DNA of 64,000 bases from Amycolatopsis pithecellobii (GTDB lineage Bacteria > Actinomycetota > Actinomycetes > Mycobacteriales > Pseudonocardiaceae), in assembly GCF_009707865.1 (NCBI RefSeq), contig NZ_WMBA01000012.1, positions 62,001-126,000 on the forward strand, read 5' to 3'. Under the pieces are notes generated by a model that searched no databases, was not told the DNA's origin, and worked only from the letters and a program-made list of their open reading frames with translations. Shown piece after piece: positions 16,138 to 24,356 of this stretch. A program made the translations under genes and the position numbers. Within the stretch, counting starts at the first letter, position 1; the number at the start of each line of letters is the position of its first letter.

Positions 16138-16767
16138 TCACCTCCCGGCCCGGCGCACCGGTGTCCGGCGCGACGTGGCGCGGCCGCGACGCGCGGGCTG
16201 CCTGCGGGGGCGCTCTTCTTCCTCGTCTTCGCTTTCCTTCTCAGCGCTCTTGGCGCGGGGGGAGGTGCGGCGGCGTGCCGGACGTTCCGGTTCGGGCTCC
16301 GGTTCCTCTTCGGCGCTTTCCTCTTCTTCCGAAGATTCGTCGGAGGCTTCCTCCGAGGTTTCTTCCGAGGATTCCTCTGGAGTCTCCTCAGTTTCTTCTG
16401 CTTCCGCGGTGTCCTCTGTGTCCTCTGCGGCCTCATCGGACGGCGCGGTCGCCTTCTTGGCTCCCTCGGAAAGCTTGGCTCCCTCGGAAAGCCGTTCGGT
16501 GAGCGAGTCGATCCGGCTGCTGGCCGCGGTGACGGCGGCCGCCTTGGCGGCACTCAGCAACTCACCGCGCGCGACGTCGGCCAGCTTCCCCAGTTCGCCC
16601 GAAGAACCGAGCTGTTTCAACCCGTTCTGCAGCAGTGCGGCCGGGGAAGTGTTCACTCGCCCGGTCGCTCCGGCGGCGGCGATCATCAACGCCAGCCGCA
16701 TCTTTTTCGTCCGTCCCAGTAGGTATCCAGTCCCCACCCCAAGGGCGATACGTGTTCCTGCCTTCAT
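16138..16767 (-). CDS. Acidic/basic gas-vesicle accessory protein (GvpY-like), first gene of operon
   Basis: 209 residues. A short N-terminal segment (RIALGVGTGYLLGRTKKMRL and a following Ala-rich helix) resembles a membrane- or shell-associated anchor. Residues 110-165 are dominated by Glu/Ser/Thr, and the tail is Arg-rich. The protein is therefore mostly disordered and strongly polyampholytic, reminiscent in composition of GvpC/GvpH-type scaffold proteins though not homologous by eye. The position next to the SRPBCC gene matches the Y-Z pair of Streptomyces clusters. ATG at 16767, ribosome site AGGAGG six bases upstream, sigma-B-type promoter immediately above. Confidence 0.7.
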   Translation of the reverse strand: MKAGTRIALGVGTGYLLGRTKKMRLALMIAAAGATGRVNTSPAALLQNGLKQLGSSGELGKLADVARGELLSAAKAAAVTAASSRIDSLTERLSEGAKLSEGAKKATAPSDEAAEDTEDTAEAEETEETPEESSEETSEEASDESSEEEESAEEEPEPEPERPARRRTSPRAKSAEKESEDEEEERPRRQPARRGRATSRRTPVRRAGR

Positions 16768-16792
16768 CGCTGTCCTCCTTCGCTCAACCGAG

Positions 16793-16817
16793 CTACCCGG
16801 GGTGAGAATCGCGAAAC
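16793..16817 (-). promoter_or_regulatory. Sigma-B-type promoter of the gas-vesicle operon
   Basis: On the minus strand the sequence reads GTTT, a 15-base spacer, then GGGTAG. This matches the sigma-B/SigF-type consensus of actinomycetes (GTTT-N14-16-GGGTA). The -10 lies about 26 bp before the ATG of the first gene, leaving room for the AGGAGG site in a short leader. The same motif with the same spacing occurs at 26323-26347. Confidence 0.6.
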
Positions 16818-17142
16818 CCCGGAACGGGGATGAAAACAATGTTCGAAGCCTGGTGACGCCGTGAAGATCAATTAACCGGGCGGATTTCACGGCGAGTTCA
16901 CTGACCAGAATCCGCTCAGCAGCAGGGAAAGTCGGCAAAACTGATCCACAATGGACAGTCTCGTCGTAAATAGCTGCTCCGTTCGGCCCAACTTCCCCGA
17001 TTGCTCACGCAGTGCACACGATCGAATCCTCCGGGCGCCTCTTTTTCTGATGTGCCAATGGAAATGTCTGACGCATCACATCTTGGACCGAGCTGTCCAA
17101 GAATCATGGACTGATCGGTCAAGGAACGCTAGCCTCGTGGCC
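16818..17142. other. Divergent intergenic region, gas-vesicle operon versus MFS gene
   Basis: No gene is seen in these 325 bp. The left part is less GC-rich than its surroundings and belongs upstream of the sigma-B-type promoter; the right part holds the two operator candidates described separately. An in-frame upstream extension of the MFS gene is possible to 16951 but encodes no transporter-like sequence. Confidence 0.6.
17082..17122. promoter_or_regulatory. Two GAC-N6-GTC operator candidates before the MFS gene
   Basis: Site 1 is a perfect inverted repeat, TTGGACCGAGCTGTCCAA (17083-17100; 7-bp arms counting flanking C/G). Site 2, ATGGACTGATCGGTCAA (17106-17122), shares the GAC-N6-GTC core with imperfect flanks. 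Their centres are 23 bp apart, about two helical turns. They lie 20-60 bp before the MFS start and are plausible binding sites for the TetR protein encoded at 19477. Confidence 0.55.
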
Positions 17143-18315
17143 ATGACGACGAAGACAACGCAGGCGCCGCCAAGCCGGCGAGCTTCGACGGGGTTCCGGT
17201 CCGTGGCGGCCGTGTATCTCCTGGCCATGCTCGGCGGCACCCTCCCGGTGCCGCTGTACGTGCTGTGGGCGCCAGCCATGGGTTTCGGCCCGTTCACCAC
17301 CACGTTGATCTTCGCCGTCTACGCGATCGGCGTCGTCGTCTCGCTGATCCTTTTCGCGTCGATGTCGGACCGCTCCGGGCGCCGCCCGCTCATGGTGGCC
17401 GCGCTGGTGCTGGTCGCGGCGAGCACCGTGTCGTTCCTGCTTGCCGGCAACGTCGTGATGCTGCTGGTGGCGCGGGTGCTCAGCGGGCTGGCGACCGGCG
17501 TGATCACCGCAACGGCCACCGCCTGGCTGGAGGAACTGGGCGGGCCGAGGCGCGCCACCGTGACCGCGACGGCCGCGAACCTCGGGGGGCTCGGTCTGGG
17601 GCCGTTGGTCGCGGGTCTGTTCGCACAGCTGGCACCCGCGCCGACCCACCTTGTTTTTGCCGTCTATCTCGCGACGCTGGTGCCGGCCGTGCTGGCGATC
17701 GCGCTCGCACCCGAAACCGTGGACGACCGCAGGCCCCCGGTCGTGATCATGCGCCGCCCGACGGTCCCGGCCGGTCGGGCGGACCTGGCCCGGTTCGCGA
17801 GCGCGGCGGCCGCGGTCTCCGCGGGGTTCGAGGTGAACGCGTTGTTTTCCTCGCTGGTACCGGGCTTTCTGCACCAGGGCCTCGGCGTGACCAATCAGGC
17901 GGTGGCCGGGGGAGTGGTCGCGGTGCTGTTCCTGTCAGCGCTTCTCGCCCAGCTTTTCGCCCCGCCTCGCCGGCTGTCGCAGCACTGGATCGCGGCGGCG
18001 TTGCTGATCTCCGGCGTGGCCGTCTTCGTCGCCGGACTGTGGACCCGGTCGCTGGCGGTTTTCGTGATCGGGACGGTGCTGGCCGGTGCGGGCAGTGGTC
18101 TGTCGTTCCGCCGCGGCCTGGCCGTCACCGCGCGGCTGGCCGACCCGCGGCGCCGAGCCGATCTGAACGCGTCGTATTTCCTGGCCGCCTATGCCGGAAA
18201 TATCGTGCCGACCCTGGCACTCGGCGGGCTGGGGCAGCTCCTCCCGCTCAACCTCGCAACCTCGTTGCTCGCCGCGGTCGTCATCGCGGTCACGGCCCTC
18301 GCCGGCCGTGCCTGA
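17143..18315 (+). CDS. MFS drug/metabolite transporter
   Basis: 390 residues with about 12 membrane segments. The MFS loop 2-3 signature appears as FASMSDRSGRRPLMVAAL, and ARVLSGLATGVITATATAW in segment 4-5 fits drug:H+ antiporters. Substrate unknown. The chosen ATG at 17143 has only a weak ribosome site, and a GTG two codons upstream is an alternative. It is followed after 20 bp by an alpha/beta hydrolase and then a TetR gene, the layout of an inducible efflux/detoxification unit. Confidence 0.88.
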   Translation: MTTKTTQAPPSRRASTGFRSVAAVYLLAMLGGTLPVPLYVLWAPAMGFGPFTTTLIFAVYAIGVVVSLILFASMSDRSGRRPLMVAALVLVAASTVSFLLAGNVVMLLVARVLSGLATGVITATATAWLEELGGPRRATVTATAANLGGLGLGPLVAGLFAQLAPAPTHLVFAVYLATLVPAVLAIALAPETVDDRRPPVVIMRRPTVPAGRADLARFASAAAAVSAGFEVNALFSSLVPGFLHQGLGVTNQAVAGGVVAVLFLSALLAQLFAPPRRLSQHWIAAALLISGVAVFVAGLWTRSLAVFVIGTVLAGAGSGLSFRRGLAVTARLADPRRRADLNASYFLAAYAGNIVPTLALGGLGQLLPLNLATSLLAAVVIAVTALAGRA

Positions 18316-18335
18316 AAGAACCGAAGGAGAAACTG

Positions 18336-19277
18336 ATGACTGTCACTCTCGACGCCCCGGCCGGTCCCGGCTCGGTGGACGGCACGCCCGGTCTGCCCGA
18401 AGGTTTCGGTGACGTCTTCGCCAGCCGCTGGGTCGACATCGGCGAGCTGCGTCTGCACGCCGTGGTCGGTGGGGACGGGCCGCCGCTGCTGTTGCTGGCG
18501 GGCTGGCCGCAGACGTGGTACGCGTGGCGGCTGCTGATGCCCGAACTGGCGCGTGACTACACGGTCATCGCCCCCGACCCGCGGGGCGTCGGCCTGTCCG
18601 GCAAACCCGCCGGCGGCTACGACATCGGCACCCTCGCCCGGGACATGGTGTCGCTGATGGGGGCGCTGGGCCACGCACGGTTCGCCATGGTCGGCCACGA
18701 CGTGGGGATGTGGACCGGCTACGCACTGGCCGTCGATCACCCCGACCGGGTCGAGCGGCTGGCGCTGGCCGAGGCGGTCATCCCCGGCCTGGCCCCGTCG
18801 CCGCCGATCTTCGGCCCCCAGGATGTGGTGAACCGCTTGTGGCACTTCACTTTCAACCGGCTCGACGAGCTCAACGAACTGCTCGTCGCCGGCCGCGAGG
18901 ACGTGTTCTTCCGGTGGCAGTTCGCGAACAAGGCGGCGAACCCGCTGGCGGAAACGGCGATCCAGCACTATATCGAGTCCATCGCTCGCAGTCCGGAAGC
19001 GCTGCGCGCCTGTTTCGCGTTCTACCGTGCGGTCACCGAAAACATGGCCCAGAACGCGGAACGCGCGGCGACCACGCTGACGTTGCCGGTGCTGACGATC
19101 GCGGGGGAGCGCTCCACCGGTGCGCTGGTGGAGCAGACCATCGCGCCCGTGGCGTCGGATGTGCACAGCATCGTCATCCCGGACTGCGGTCATTTCCCGG
19201 CGGAGGAAGCCCCCGCGGTGACGCTGGCCGCCGTCAGGGAGTTCCTTGCACCGTACCTGCAGGCCCGCGCGAGTTGA
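18336..19277 (+). CDS. Alpha/beta hydrolase, epoxide-hydrolase-like
   Basis: 313 residues. The oxyanion-hole region LLLLAGWPQTWYAWRLLMP is followed by the motif DPRGVGLSGKP and the nucleophile elbow MVGHDVGMWTGY with Asp as nucleophile, as in epoxide hydrolases and haloalkane dehalogenases. A late His (DCGHFPAEEAP) completes the triad. It is preceded by GGAGA at good spacing and shares a likely operon with the upstream MFS gene. Its TGA stop lies inside the first unit of the 22-bp repeat element, so the last codons (arginine, alanine, serine) are written in repeat sequence. Confidence 0.9.
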   Translation: MTVTLDAPAGPGSVDGTPGLPEGFGDVFASRWVDIGELRLHAVVGGDGPPLLLLAGWPQTWYAWRLLMPELARDYTVIAPDPRGVGLSGKPAGGYDIGTLARDMVSLMGALGHARFAMVGHDVGMWTGYALAVDHPDRVERLALAEAVIPGLAPSPPIFGPQDVVNRLWHFTFNRLDELNELLVAGREDVFFRWQFANKAANPLAETAIQHYIESIARSPEALRACFAFYRAVTENMAQNAERAATTLTLPVLTIAGERSTGALVEQTIAPVASDVHSIVIPDCGHFPAEEAPAVTLAAVREFLAPYLQARAS

Positions 19278-19444
19278 GCGTTGCGTGCGCGCGAGTTGAG
19301 CGTTGGGTGCGGGCGAGTTGAGCGTTGCGTGTGGCGGGAACGTGCAACTCGCGGGGCGGGAACGCGCAACTCGCGCGGCAGAAACGTGCAACTCGCGCGG
19401 CGGGAACGTGCAACTCGCGTGGCGGGAACGTGCAACTCGCGCGG
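19269..19444. repeat. 22-bp tandem repeat element, mirror-type (3 direct + 5 inverted units), copy 1
   Basis: Exactly eight 22-bp units. Three direct units start GCGAGTTGAGCGTTG (19269, 19291, 19313). Five opposite units each contain AACGTGCAACTCGC or a close variant (19335, 19357, 19379, 19401, 19423). The cores GCGAGTTG and CAACTCGC are complementary, so the transcript could fold into long hairpins. The element begins within the last codons of the hydrolase and ends about 30 bp before the TetR start. A related element lies at 46379-46532. Confidence 0.9.
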
Positions 19445-19476
19445 CTAGGCTAGACCACGGCAGGAAGGAGAGCGGT

Positions 19477-20073
19477 GTGTCGGGGCGCAAGCAGTTCGAC
19501 GTCGACGAGGCGCTCGACAAGGCGATGCGGCAGTTCTGGGAGCACGGCTTCGCCGAAACGTCGATCGACACCCTCGGCAAGGCGATGGGGCTCGGGCGCG
19601 GGTCCTTGTACGGCACCTTCGGGGACAAGGACGCGCTGTTCCGGCAAGCTCTCGTCCGGTATTCGGCGTCGTACGAGCACCGCTACGATCTGGCGCTGGC
19701 CGAGCACCCGGACGATCCGGTCGCCGCGATCGAGGCCTTCTTCGGGGTGATCCTCGACCGCATCGCCGACCCGGACGTGCCCGGCGGATGTCTCGTCATC
19801 CAGTCCGCGGCGCAGGGCTCGGCGCTTTCGCCCGAAGCGCGCGACGCCGTCCGCGGTGCGCTGACCGCGCAACGGCGTCGCGTCCGCCGGGCACTCGAAC
19901 CGGCGTCGGCGACGGTCGATGCCTCGGTGCTCGACGATCTGGCCCTGCTCGTCACCGGCGTCCAGCAGGCGATCGTGGTGCAGAGCCGTTCCGCCGCGTC
20001 ACCGGAGGAACTGCGTTCCCTCGCCAGGACCGCCGTCGACGCCGTCGCGACGGCGCTGGACAAGGCACACTGA
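19477..20073 (+). CDS. TetR-family transcriptional regulator
   Basis: 198 residues. The N-terminal HTH is clear: ALDKAMRQFWEHGFAETSID, then LGKAMGLGRGSLYGTFGDKD. The C-terminal ligand domain fits the TetR_C subgroup containing LVIQSAAQG. The GTG at 19477 is seven bases after AAGGAG; longer in-frame forms would translate the repeat element. It probably represses the upstream MFS-hydrolase pair through the GAC-N6-GTC sites at 17082-17122; that link is inference. Confidence 0.9.
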   Translation: MSGRKQFDVDEALDKAMRQFWEHGFAETSIDTLGKAMGLGRGSLYGTFGDKDALFRQALVRYSASYEHRYDLALAEHPDDPVAAIEAFFGVILDRIADPDVPGGCLVIQSAAQGSALSPEARDAVRGALTAQRRRVRRALEPASATVDASVLDDLALLVTGVQQAIVVQSRSAASPEELRSLARTAVDAVATALDKAH

Positions 20074-20076
20074 GGC

Positions 20077-20619
20077 TCAGTACCCCGGCGCGTAGAAACG
20101 GTATTCCGCGGAATAGGGCACGGCATCCAGTGCGCCGTCGGTGCAGGCGCCGGCCGGCGCGACACCGCCCACGGTGTCCAGCCGCTGAACGTAGTCGACG
20201 GAACCGAAGACGCCGGCCCCACGGTTGCCCGTCGACTTCAGGAGCAGCTGCGGCACCGCACCCGGCGTGGGCACGCTCGCCACGGTGGTGCCGGTGACGG
20301 CACTGCCGTCCGCCGTGGCGATCCACTTCGGGCCCGCCGTGTGCAGCACCTGCGTGCTGGTGGCGTCGAGCACCGCGGCGGGCTCCAGCAGTGCCCACGC
20401 CTGGTTCGTGCAGCTGTACACCTGGCTGCCCTCATCGACATGCGCGGTGAGGACGAGCCGGTGCCCGTCCGGGACACGAAGTTCGCCCGGTACCGCGACG
20501 GCCCCGATCCGCGTGTTCGCGGCCGATGCCGGAGCGGTTGCCGGGCTGCCCCCGGGCAAGCCGGGTAGCGCCAAGGCCCCGACGCCGAGCAGGGCGACGA
20601 CGGGCAGGACGAACTTCAT
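20077..20619 (-). CDS. Secreted DUF3455 protein
   Basis: 180 residues with a clear signal sequence (MKFVLPVVALLGVGALALPG). The mature part has the DUF3455 pattern: a strand VPDGHRLVLTAHVDEGSQVYSC, the block AGPKWIATADGSAVTG, then SVDYVQRLDTVGG and a final PYSAEYRFYAPGY. Two or three cysteines could form disulfides. The family is widespread in actinomycetes and fungi with unknown function. ATG at 20619 follows GGGGGAA. It converges with the TetR gene with 3 bp between. Confidence 0.85.
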   Translation of the reverse strand: MKFVLPVVALLGVGALALPGLPGGSPATAPASAANTRIGAVAVPGELRVPDGHRLVLTAHVDEGSQVYSCTNQAWALLEPAAVLDATSTQVLHTAGPKWIATADGSAVTGTTVASVPTPGAVPQLLLKSTGNRGAGVFGSVDYVQRLDTVGGVAPAGACTDGALDAVPYSAEYRFYAPGY

Positions 20620-20834
20620 GCGATTCCCCCAATGGAATAGTGACCCTCGTGTGCGCCCGTTCCTGGACGCACTGACGAGTCTCCTGATGGTGGCCGGTGC
20701 GGTCAAATTACCTGATGTGGCAAGAAATCGACGCGCCCGGCCATCAACAGCACTTCATCGTCGGTCCATTGTGGATAATCATCGGGCACGGAGTGTGGTA
20801 ATGGACAACAAATCCGTCCCGTTCGGGTCGGCGG
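20620..20834. other. Intergenic region without a recognised gene
   Basis: 215 bp between the tautomerase and the DUF3455 start. It is relatively AT-rich and contains a near-copy of the dispersed palindrome, GTCCA-TTG-TGGAT (20764-20776). It presumably holds the DUF3455 promoter; no clear -10/-35 pair was assigned. Confidence 0.5.
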
Positions 20835-21041
20835 TTACTTCCCCTGCAACTTGGCAAGGGTGAGCACGGTGTCCGCGATACCCCAGCCGCCGTCGGCGAC
20901 CTCTTCGACGAGGACCATCGTGTTGGCCCGCGCCTGGTCGCCGTAGATCTCGGCGTACAGGTCGGTCGTGCGGTGGATGATGAGCTCCTTCTGCTCGGCG
21001 GACAGCGTACCGGCGGGCACCTTGTAGTTCGCGAACGGCAT
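20835..21041 (-). CDS. 4-oxalocrotonate tautomerase-family enzyme
   Basis: 68 residues. The protein starts Met-Pro (MPFANYKVPAGTLSAEQKE), so Pro would become the N-terminal catalytic base after Met removal, as in the tautomerase superfamily. The length fits a 4-OT-type subunit that assembles as a multimer. It lies 32 bp after two SDR genes on the same strand, so the three probably form an operon for reduction/isomerisation of small carbonyl compounds. Substrate unknown. Confidence 0.87.
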   Translation of the reverse strand: MPFANYKVPAGTLSAEQKELIIHRTTDLYAEIYGDQARANTMVLVEEVADGGWGIADTVLTLAKLQGK

Positions 21042-21073
21042 GATCTTCTCCTTCTTCTCTCTTCTGGTTGCGG

Positions 21074-21976
21074 TCAGCGGGTGGCGTTGGCGGGCAGCAG
21101 TTCGCTGATCCCGATGCGGTGGTAGAACTCGGCCCGGATGCGGTCGTTGACGGTCGACACGACGTCGCTGCCATCACGGCTGGGGTCGATATGGGTGCGG
21201 AACGGCCGTTGCCCGGCCGGCAGTTCGATCACTCGCGCGATCTCGTCGGCGACCTCGTCCGCGTCATGGCCCTCCGGGAAGATGTCGGTGAGCCGTTGGG
21301 CCATCCCGGCACGCAGCTTCCCGTAGTGCGCGTCGTACGCGTCGGCCCGTGCCTCGTCCGCCGGGGTGCCGGCATGCGCGAAATGGTTGGTACCACTGGG
21401 ATACGCGCCGGGAACGACGATCACCGTGTCGATACCGAACTTGAGCACTTCGGCCGCGTAGCTCTCGGCGAGCGCGTCCATTCCCGCCTTGGCGGCGAAG
21501 TAGGGCGCGAGGAACGGCGGGTGGCCGCCGCGGGTGCTGGAGCTGCCGACCCACACCAGCAGGCCGTTTCCCTGCTCCCGCAGGACGGGCAGCGCCGCCC
21601 GGTTCACCCGTTGCGTGCTGAGCACATTGACGTCGTAGAGCTCCGCCAGCTGCTCGGGGGTGAACGCCTCGGTGGGGCCCAGCACCATGTGCCCGGCGTT
21701 GTGTACCACCACATCCAGGCGGCCCTGCTCGTCGACGATCCGGGCGATCGCGGCATCCACCGACGCCTGGTCCTGCACGTCCATTTCGATCCCGCGCGCG
21801 TCGATCCCTTCGGCCGCCGACAGTTCGGCCAGTTCCTTGACCCGCGGTGCGTTGCGGTCACCGGTCGCGCGCATCCCCGCGTACACCGTGTGCCCGGCCC
21901 GCGCCAGGGTGCGGGCGGTGAGGTTGCCGAATCCCGAGGACGCCCCGGTGATCACGATGATTTGCTTGTCACTCAT
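21074..21976 (-). CDS. Short-chain dehydrogenase/reductase
   Basis: 300 residues. Rossmann motif TGASSGFGNLTARTLA, NAD(P) motif VVHNAGHMVLGP, catalytic Ser in WVGSSSTRGG and Tyr-x-x-x-Lys as YFAAKAGMD. The C-terminal extension ending FYHRIGISELLPANATR is typical of classical SDRs acting on larger carbonyls. ATG at 21976. Second gene of the SDR-SDR-tautomerase operon. Confidence 0.9.
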   Translation of the reverse strand: MSDKQIIVITGASSGFGNLTARTLARAGHTVYAGMRATGDRNAPRVKELAELSAAEGIDARGIEMDVQDQASVDAAIARIVDEQGRLDVVVHNAGHMVLGPTEAFTPEQLAELYDVNVLSTQRVNRAALPVLREQGNGLLVWVGSSSTRGGHPPFLAPYFAAKAGMDALAESYAAEVLKFGIDTVIVVPGAYPSGTNHFAHAGTPADEARADAYDAHYGKLRAGMAQRLTDIFPEGHDADEVADEIARVIELPAGQRPFRTHIDPSRDGSDVVSTVNDRIRAEFYHRIGISELLPANATR

Positions 21977-21989
21977 GGAGAATCTCCGC

Positions 21990-22730
21990 TCAGATGATTC
22001 CGCCGTTGGCACGGATGAGCTGGCCGTTGACCCAGCGGCCCTGCGGTCCGGCGAGGAACGCGACGACGCCGGCGATGTCCTCCGGCGTGCCGAGCCGCTC
22101 CAGCGGCGGCTGAGCGGCGAGCCGGTCGATCGTGTCCTGGTCCTTGCCCTCGAAGAACAGGTCGGTCGCGGTGGGGCCGGGGGCTACGGAGTTGACGGTG
22201 ATGTTCCGCCCGCGCAGTTCCCGCGCGAGGATCAGGGTAAGTGCCTCCACGGCCCCCTTTGTCGCGGCGTATCCGCCGTAGCGCGGGAAGGACAGGGCGG
22301 TCACCGAGGACGACAGGGTGATCACGGCGCCCCCGTCACGCAGCCGGCGCGCGGCTTGCTGCGCCACGACGAACGTGCCACGGATGTTGGTGCGGACCAG
22401 CTCGTCGAATACCGCCAGGTCGAAGTCGGCGACGGTCGCGAGCGGCATCGTGCCCGCGCTGTGCGCCACCACATCGACCCCGCCGAACGTGGTCTCGGCC
22501 GCGTCGAACAGCGCGGTCACCGCCTGCTCGTCGCCGACGTCGGCTTGTGCGGACATCGCCTGCCCGCCCGCTGTCTCGATGTCGCCGACGACCTCGTCCG
22601 CGAGATCCTTGCGCCCCGCGTAGCCGACGACGACGGCGAAACCGTCGGCCGCCAGCCGGCTCGCGATCGAACGGCCGATTCCGCGGGAGCCGCCGGTGAC
22701 GATCGCGACCCGGGTGGTGGACTCAGTCAT
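21990..22730 (-). CDS. Short-chain dehydrogenase (3-oxoacyl-ACP-reductase-like)
   Basis: 246 residues. TGGSRGIGRSIASRLA is the cofactor site, HSAGTMP the NAG variant, SSSVTALSFPRYGGYAATK holds catalytic Ser/Tyr/Lys, and the tail VNGQLIRANGGI is family-typical. Such SDRs reduce or oxidise small keto/hydroxy substrates. It is the first gene of the operon, divergent from the XRE-type regulator at 22863 across 132 bp, so that regulator probably controls it. Confidence 0.9.
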   Translation of the reverse strand: MTESTTRVAIVTGGSRGIGRSIASRLAADGFAVVVGYAGRKDLADEVVGDIETAGGQAMSAQADVGDEQAVTALFDAAETTFGGVDVVAHSAGTMPLATVADFDLAVFDELVRTNIRGTFVVAQQAARRLRDGGAVITLSSSVTALSFPRYGGYAATKGAVEALTLILARELRGRNITVNSVAPGPTATDLFFEGKDQDTIDRLAAQPPLERLGTPEDIAGVVAFLAGPQGRWVNGQLIRANGGII

Positions 22731-22862
22731 TGTGGACTCCTTCGCTCTGGTTCCTGTCGGACATCACCGACTCTGCCCAGCGCCGCGACGGGGTACCAGG
22801 TGGCGTTTACCCGGGGGTTGCCGACCCCTGGCTCAGCGCGGCGAGGAGTGCACACTGGTGGG

Positions 22863-23711
22863 GTGAACCTCGGTGAACTGGGCCTGTTTCTCAAGTCGCG
22901 CCGCGACCGGATCCGGCCGCCGGACGTCGGTCTGCCCACCGGTCCCCGGCGCCGGGTGCCGGGCCTGCGCCGCGACGAAGTGGCTCAACAGGCCGGAATC
23001 TCCGTCGACTACTACATCGAGCTGGAACGGGGAAGCGGCGCGCAACCGTCCGAGCAGGTGCTCGCCTCGCTCGCCCGCGCGCTGCGCCTGACCCTGGACG
23101 AACGCGATCACATCTACCACCTGGCGGGACGTCCCGTGCCGCCCAGCGGTGGTGCCGCCGCGCATGTCCACCCCGGGATGCTCGACCTGCTCGGCCGGTT
23201 ACCGGGCACACCGGCGCAGGTCATCACCGATCTGCACGTCACGCTGGTGCAGAACGATCTCGCCGTCGCCCTGCTCGGCCCGGCGCCTGCCACGCGGGGA
23301 ATCGAGGCCAGCCTGGTCTACCGGTGGTTCACCGACCCGGCGGCTCGCACGATCTACCCGGCCGACGATCACGAACAGCATTCCCGGACGTTCGTGGCGG
23401 ACCTGCGTGCCGCTGCCGCGCGGCGCGGCGGCGATCAGGAAGTCACCGCGCTCATCACCGAGCTGCTGCGGCGGAGCCAGGAATTCGGTGAGCTGTGGGA
23501 AAAACAGGACGTCGCCGTCCGCCGCAACGATCGCAAGCGCATCGTGCACCCCAGCCTCGGTGTCATCGACGTCAACTGCCTCAACCTGGTGAGCGAAGAC
23601 GGCACGCAACGGCTGCTGTGGTTCACCCCGGCCATCGGCACCGAATCCGTGGACCAGCTGGAACTGCTGGCCGTCGTGGGCACCCAGGACCTCACGCCCG
23701 ACCGCCGCTGA
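22863..23711 (+). CDS. XRE-family regulator with MmyB-like ligand domain
   Basis: 282 residues. The N-terminal HTH (about 1-85) has the actinomycete pattern LGLFLKSRRDRIRPPDVGLP, RRVPGLRRDEVAQQAGIS, then YYIELERGSGAQPSEQVL. The remainder is an MmyB-like PAS-fold domain (SLVYRWFTDPAARTIYP) thought to bind a fatty acid or other small ligand. Genes of this type commonly sit divergent from an SDR, as here. The GTG start has no close Shine-Dalgarno sequence; one six codons upstream is possible. Confidence 0.9.
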   Translation: MNLGELGLFLKSRRDRIRPPDVGLPTGPRRRVPGLRRDEVAQQAGISVDYYIELERGSGAQPSEQVLASLARALRLTLDERDHIYHLAGRPVPPSGGAAAHVHPGMLDLLGRLPGTPAQVITDLHVTLVQNDLAVALLGPAPATRGIEASLVYRWFTDPAARTIYPADDHEQHSRTFVADLRAAAARRGGDQEVTALITELLRRSQEFGELWEKQDVAVRRNDRKRIVHPSLGVIDVNCLNLVSEDGTQRLLWFTPAIGTESVDQLELLAVVGTQDLTPDRR

Positions 23712-23714
23712 CGG

Positions 23715-24356
23715 TCAGCCCTCGGCCACGGACTCCGCCAGTTCCCGGTCCAGCGCGACCCGCACGAGGGCGGCGGCCAGGAGTGCCTCGTCGTCAGTGT
23801 GCCGGGCGAGCTGCGCCGGGTCCGCCGGCAGCCCGATCCGTTTCGCGCCGTCGAGGGCCTTCTTGTCCAGGTACGGCCGCAGCTCCGGCCACACCGCCTG
23901 CGCCTCCCGGCAGAAGATGTCCGCACCGACCGGGCCGACCCGGGCGAACTTCCGCAGCCGCCGCCGGATTCCCTCGGTGCCACCGTCACCGGCCTCGCGC
24001 AGTTTCCGCAGATCGCCGGAATAGTCCCGCAGCAGCGTTTCCGCGCTGTCCCCCAACGCCGTGGCGGTCTGCTCGTCGTAGCGCAAGTAGTGCGCCCGGC
24101 CCAGCGCGTCCACCCGATCCTGCCACCGGGAATCCGCCATCGCCCGCGGCGTCGTCAGCTTGGCCGCGGCGAGTTCCTTCGCCGCGGCCACCGCGATCCC
24201 GGCATTGATCCGGGTGGACAGCAGCGTCGCCAGTACCAGCAGCCGGTACAGCGGCGAAGGCTTGTCGGCGAGCTTGATGCCGGCCTCGTCCGCGTACGTC
24301 CGGCCCGCTTTGTCCAGCAGGCGCCGCACGATCACAGCCTGGTCAGACACGGGCAC
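23715..24356 (-). CDS. Endonuclease III-like HhH-GPD family protein
   Basis: 213 residues. The helix-hairpin-helix region reads RRLRKFARVGPVGADIF, followed by the C-terminal helix motif WPELRPYLDKKALDGAK. N-terminal helices (SPLYRLLVLATLLSTRINAG) fit the EndoIII fold. The usual catalytic Lys of the hairpin and the C-terminal Fe-S cysteine quartet are not visible, so it may be a divergent, possibly non-glycosylase member. The GTG start overlaps the preceding gene; a second GTG two codons on is possible. Confidence 0.75.
   Translation of the reverse strand: MPVSDQAVIVRRLLDKAGRTYADEAGIKLADKPSPLYRLLVLATLLSTRINAGIAVAAAKELAAAKLTTPRAMADSRWQDRVDALGRAHYLRYDEQTATALGDSAETLLRDYSGDLRKLREAGDGGTEGIRRRLRKFARVGPVGADIFCREAQAVWPELRPYLDKKALDGAKRIGLPADPAQLARHTDDEALLAAALVRVALDRELAESVAEG

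Noticed and set aside
19269-19444. CRISPR array
   Set aside because: The 22-bp units abut without spacers, change orientation midway and no cas genes are present.
23715-24356. Active DNA glycosylase assignment (MutY/Nth) for the HhH-GPD protein
   Set aside because: The Fe-S cysteines and catalytic Lys/Asp pattern are not visible; only the fold is supported.
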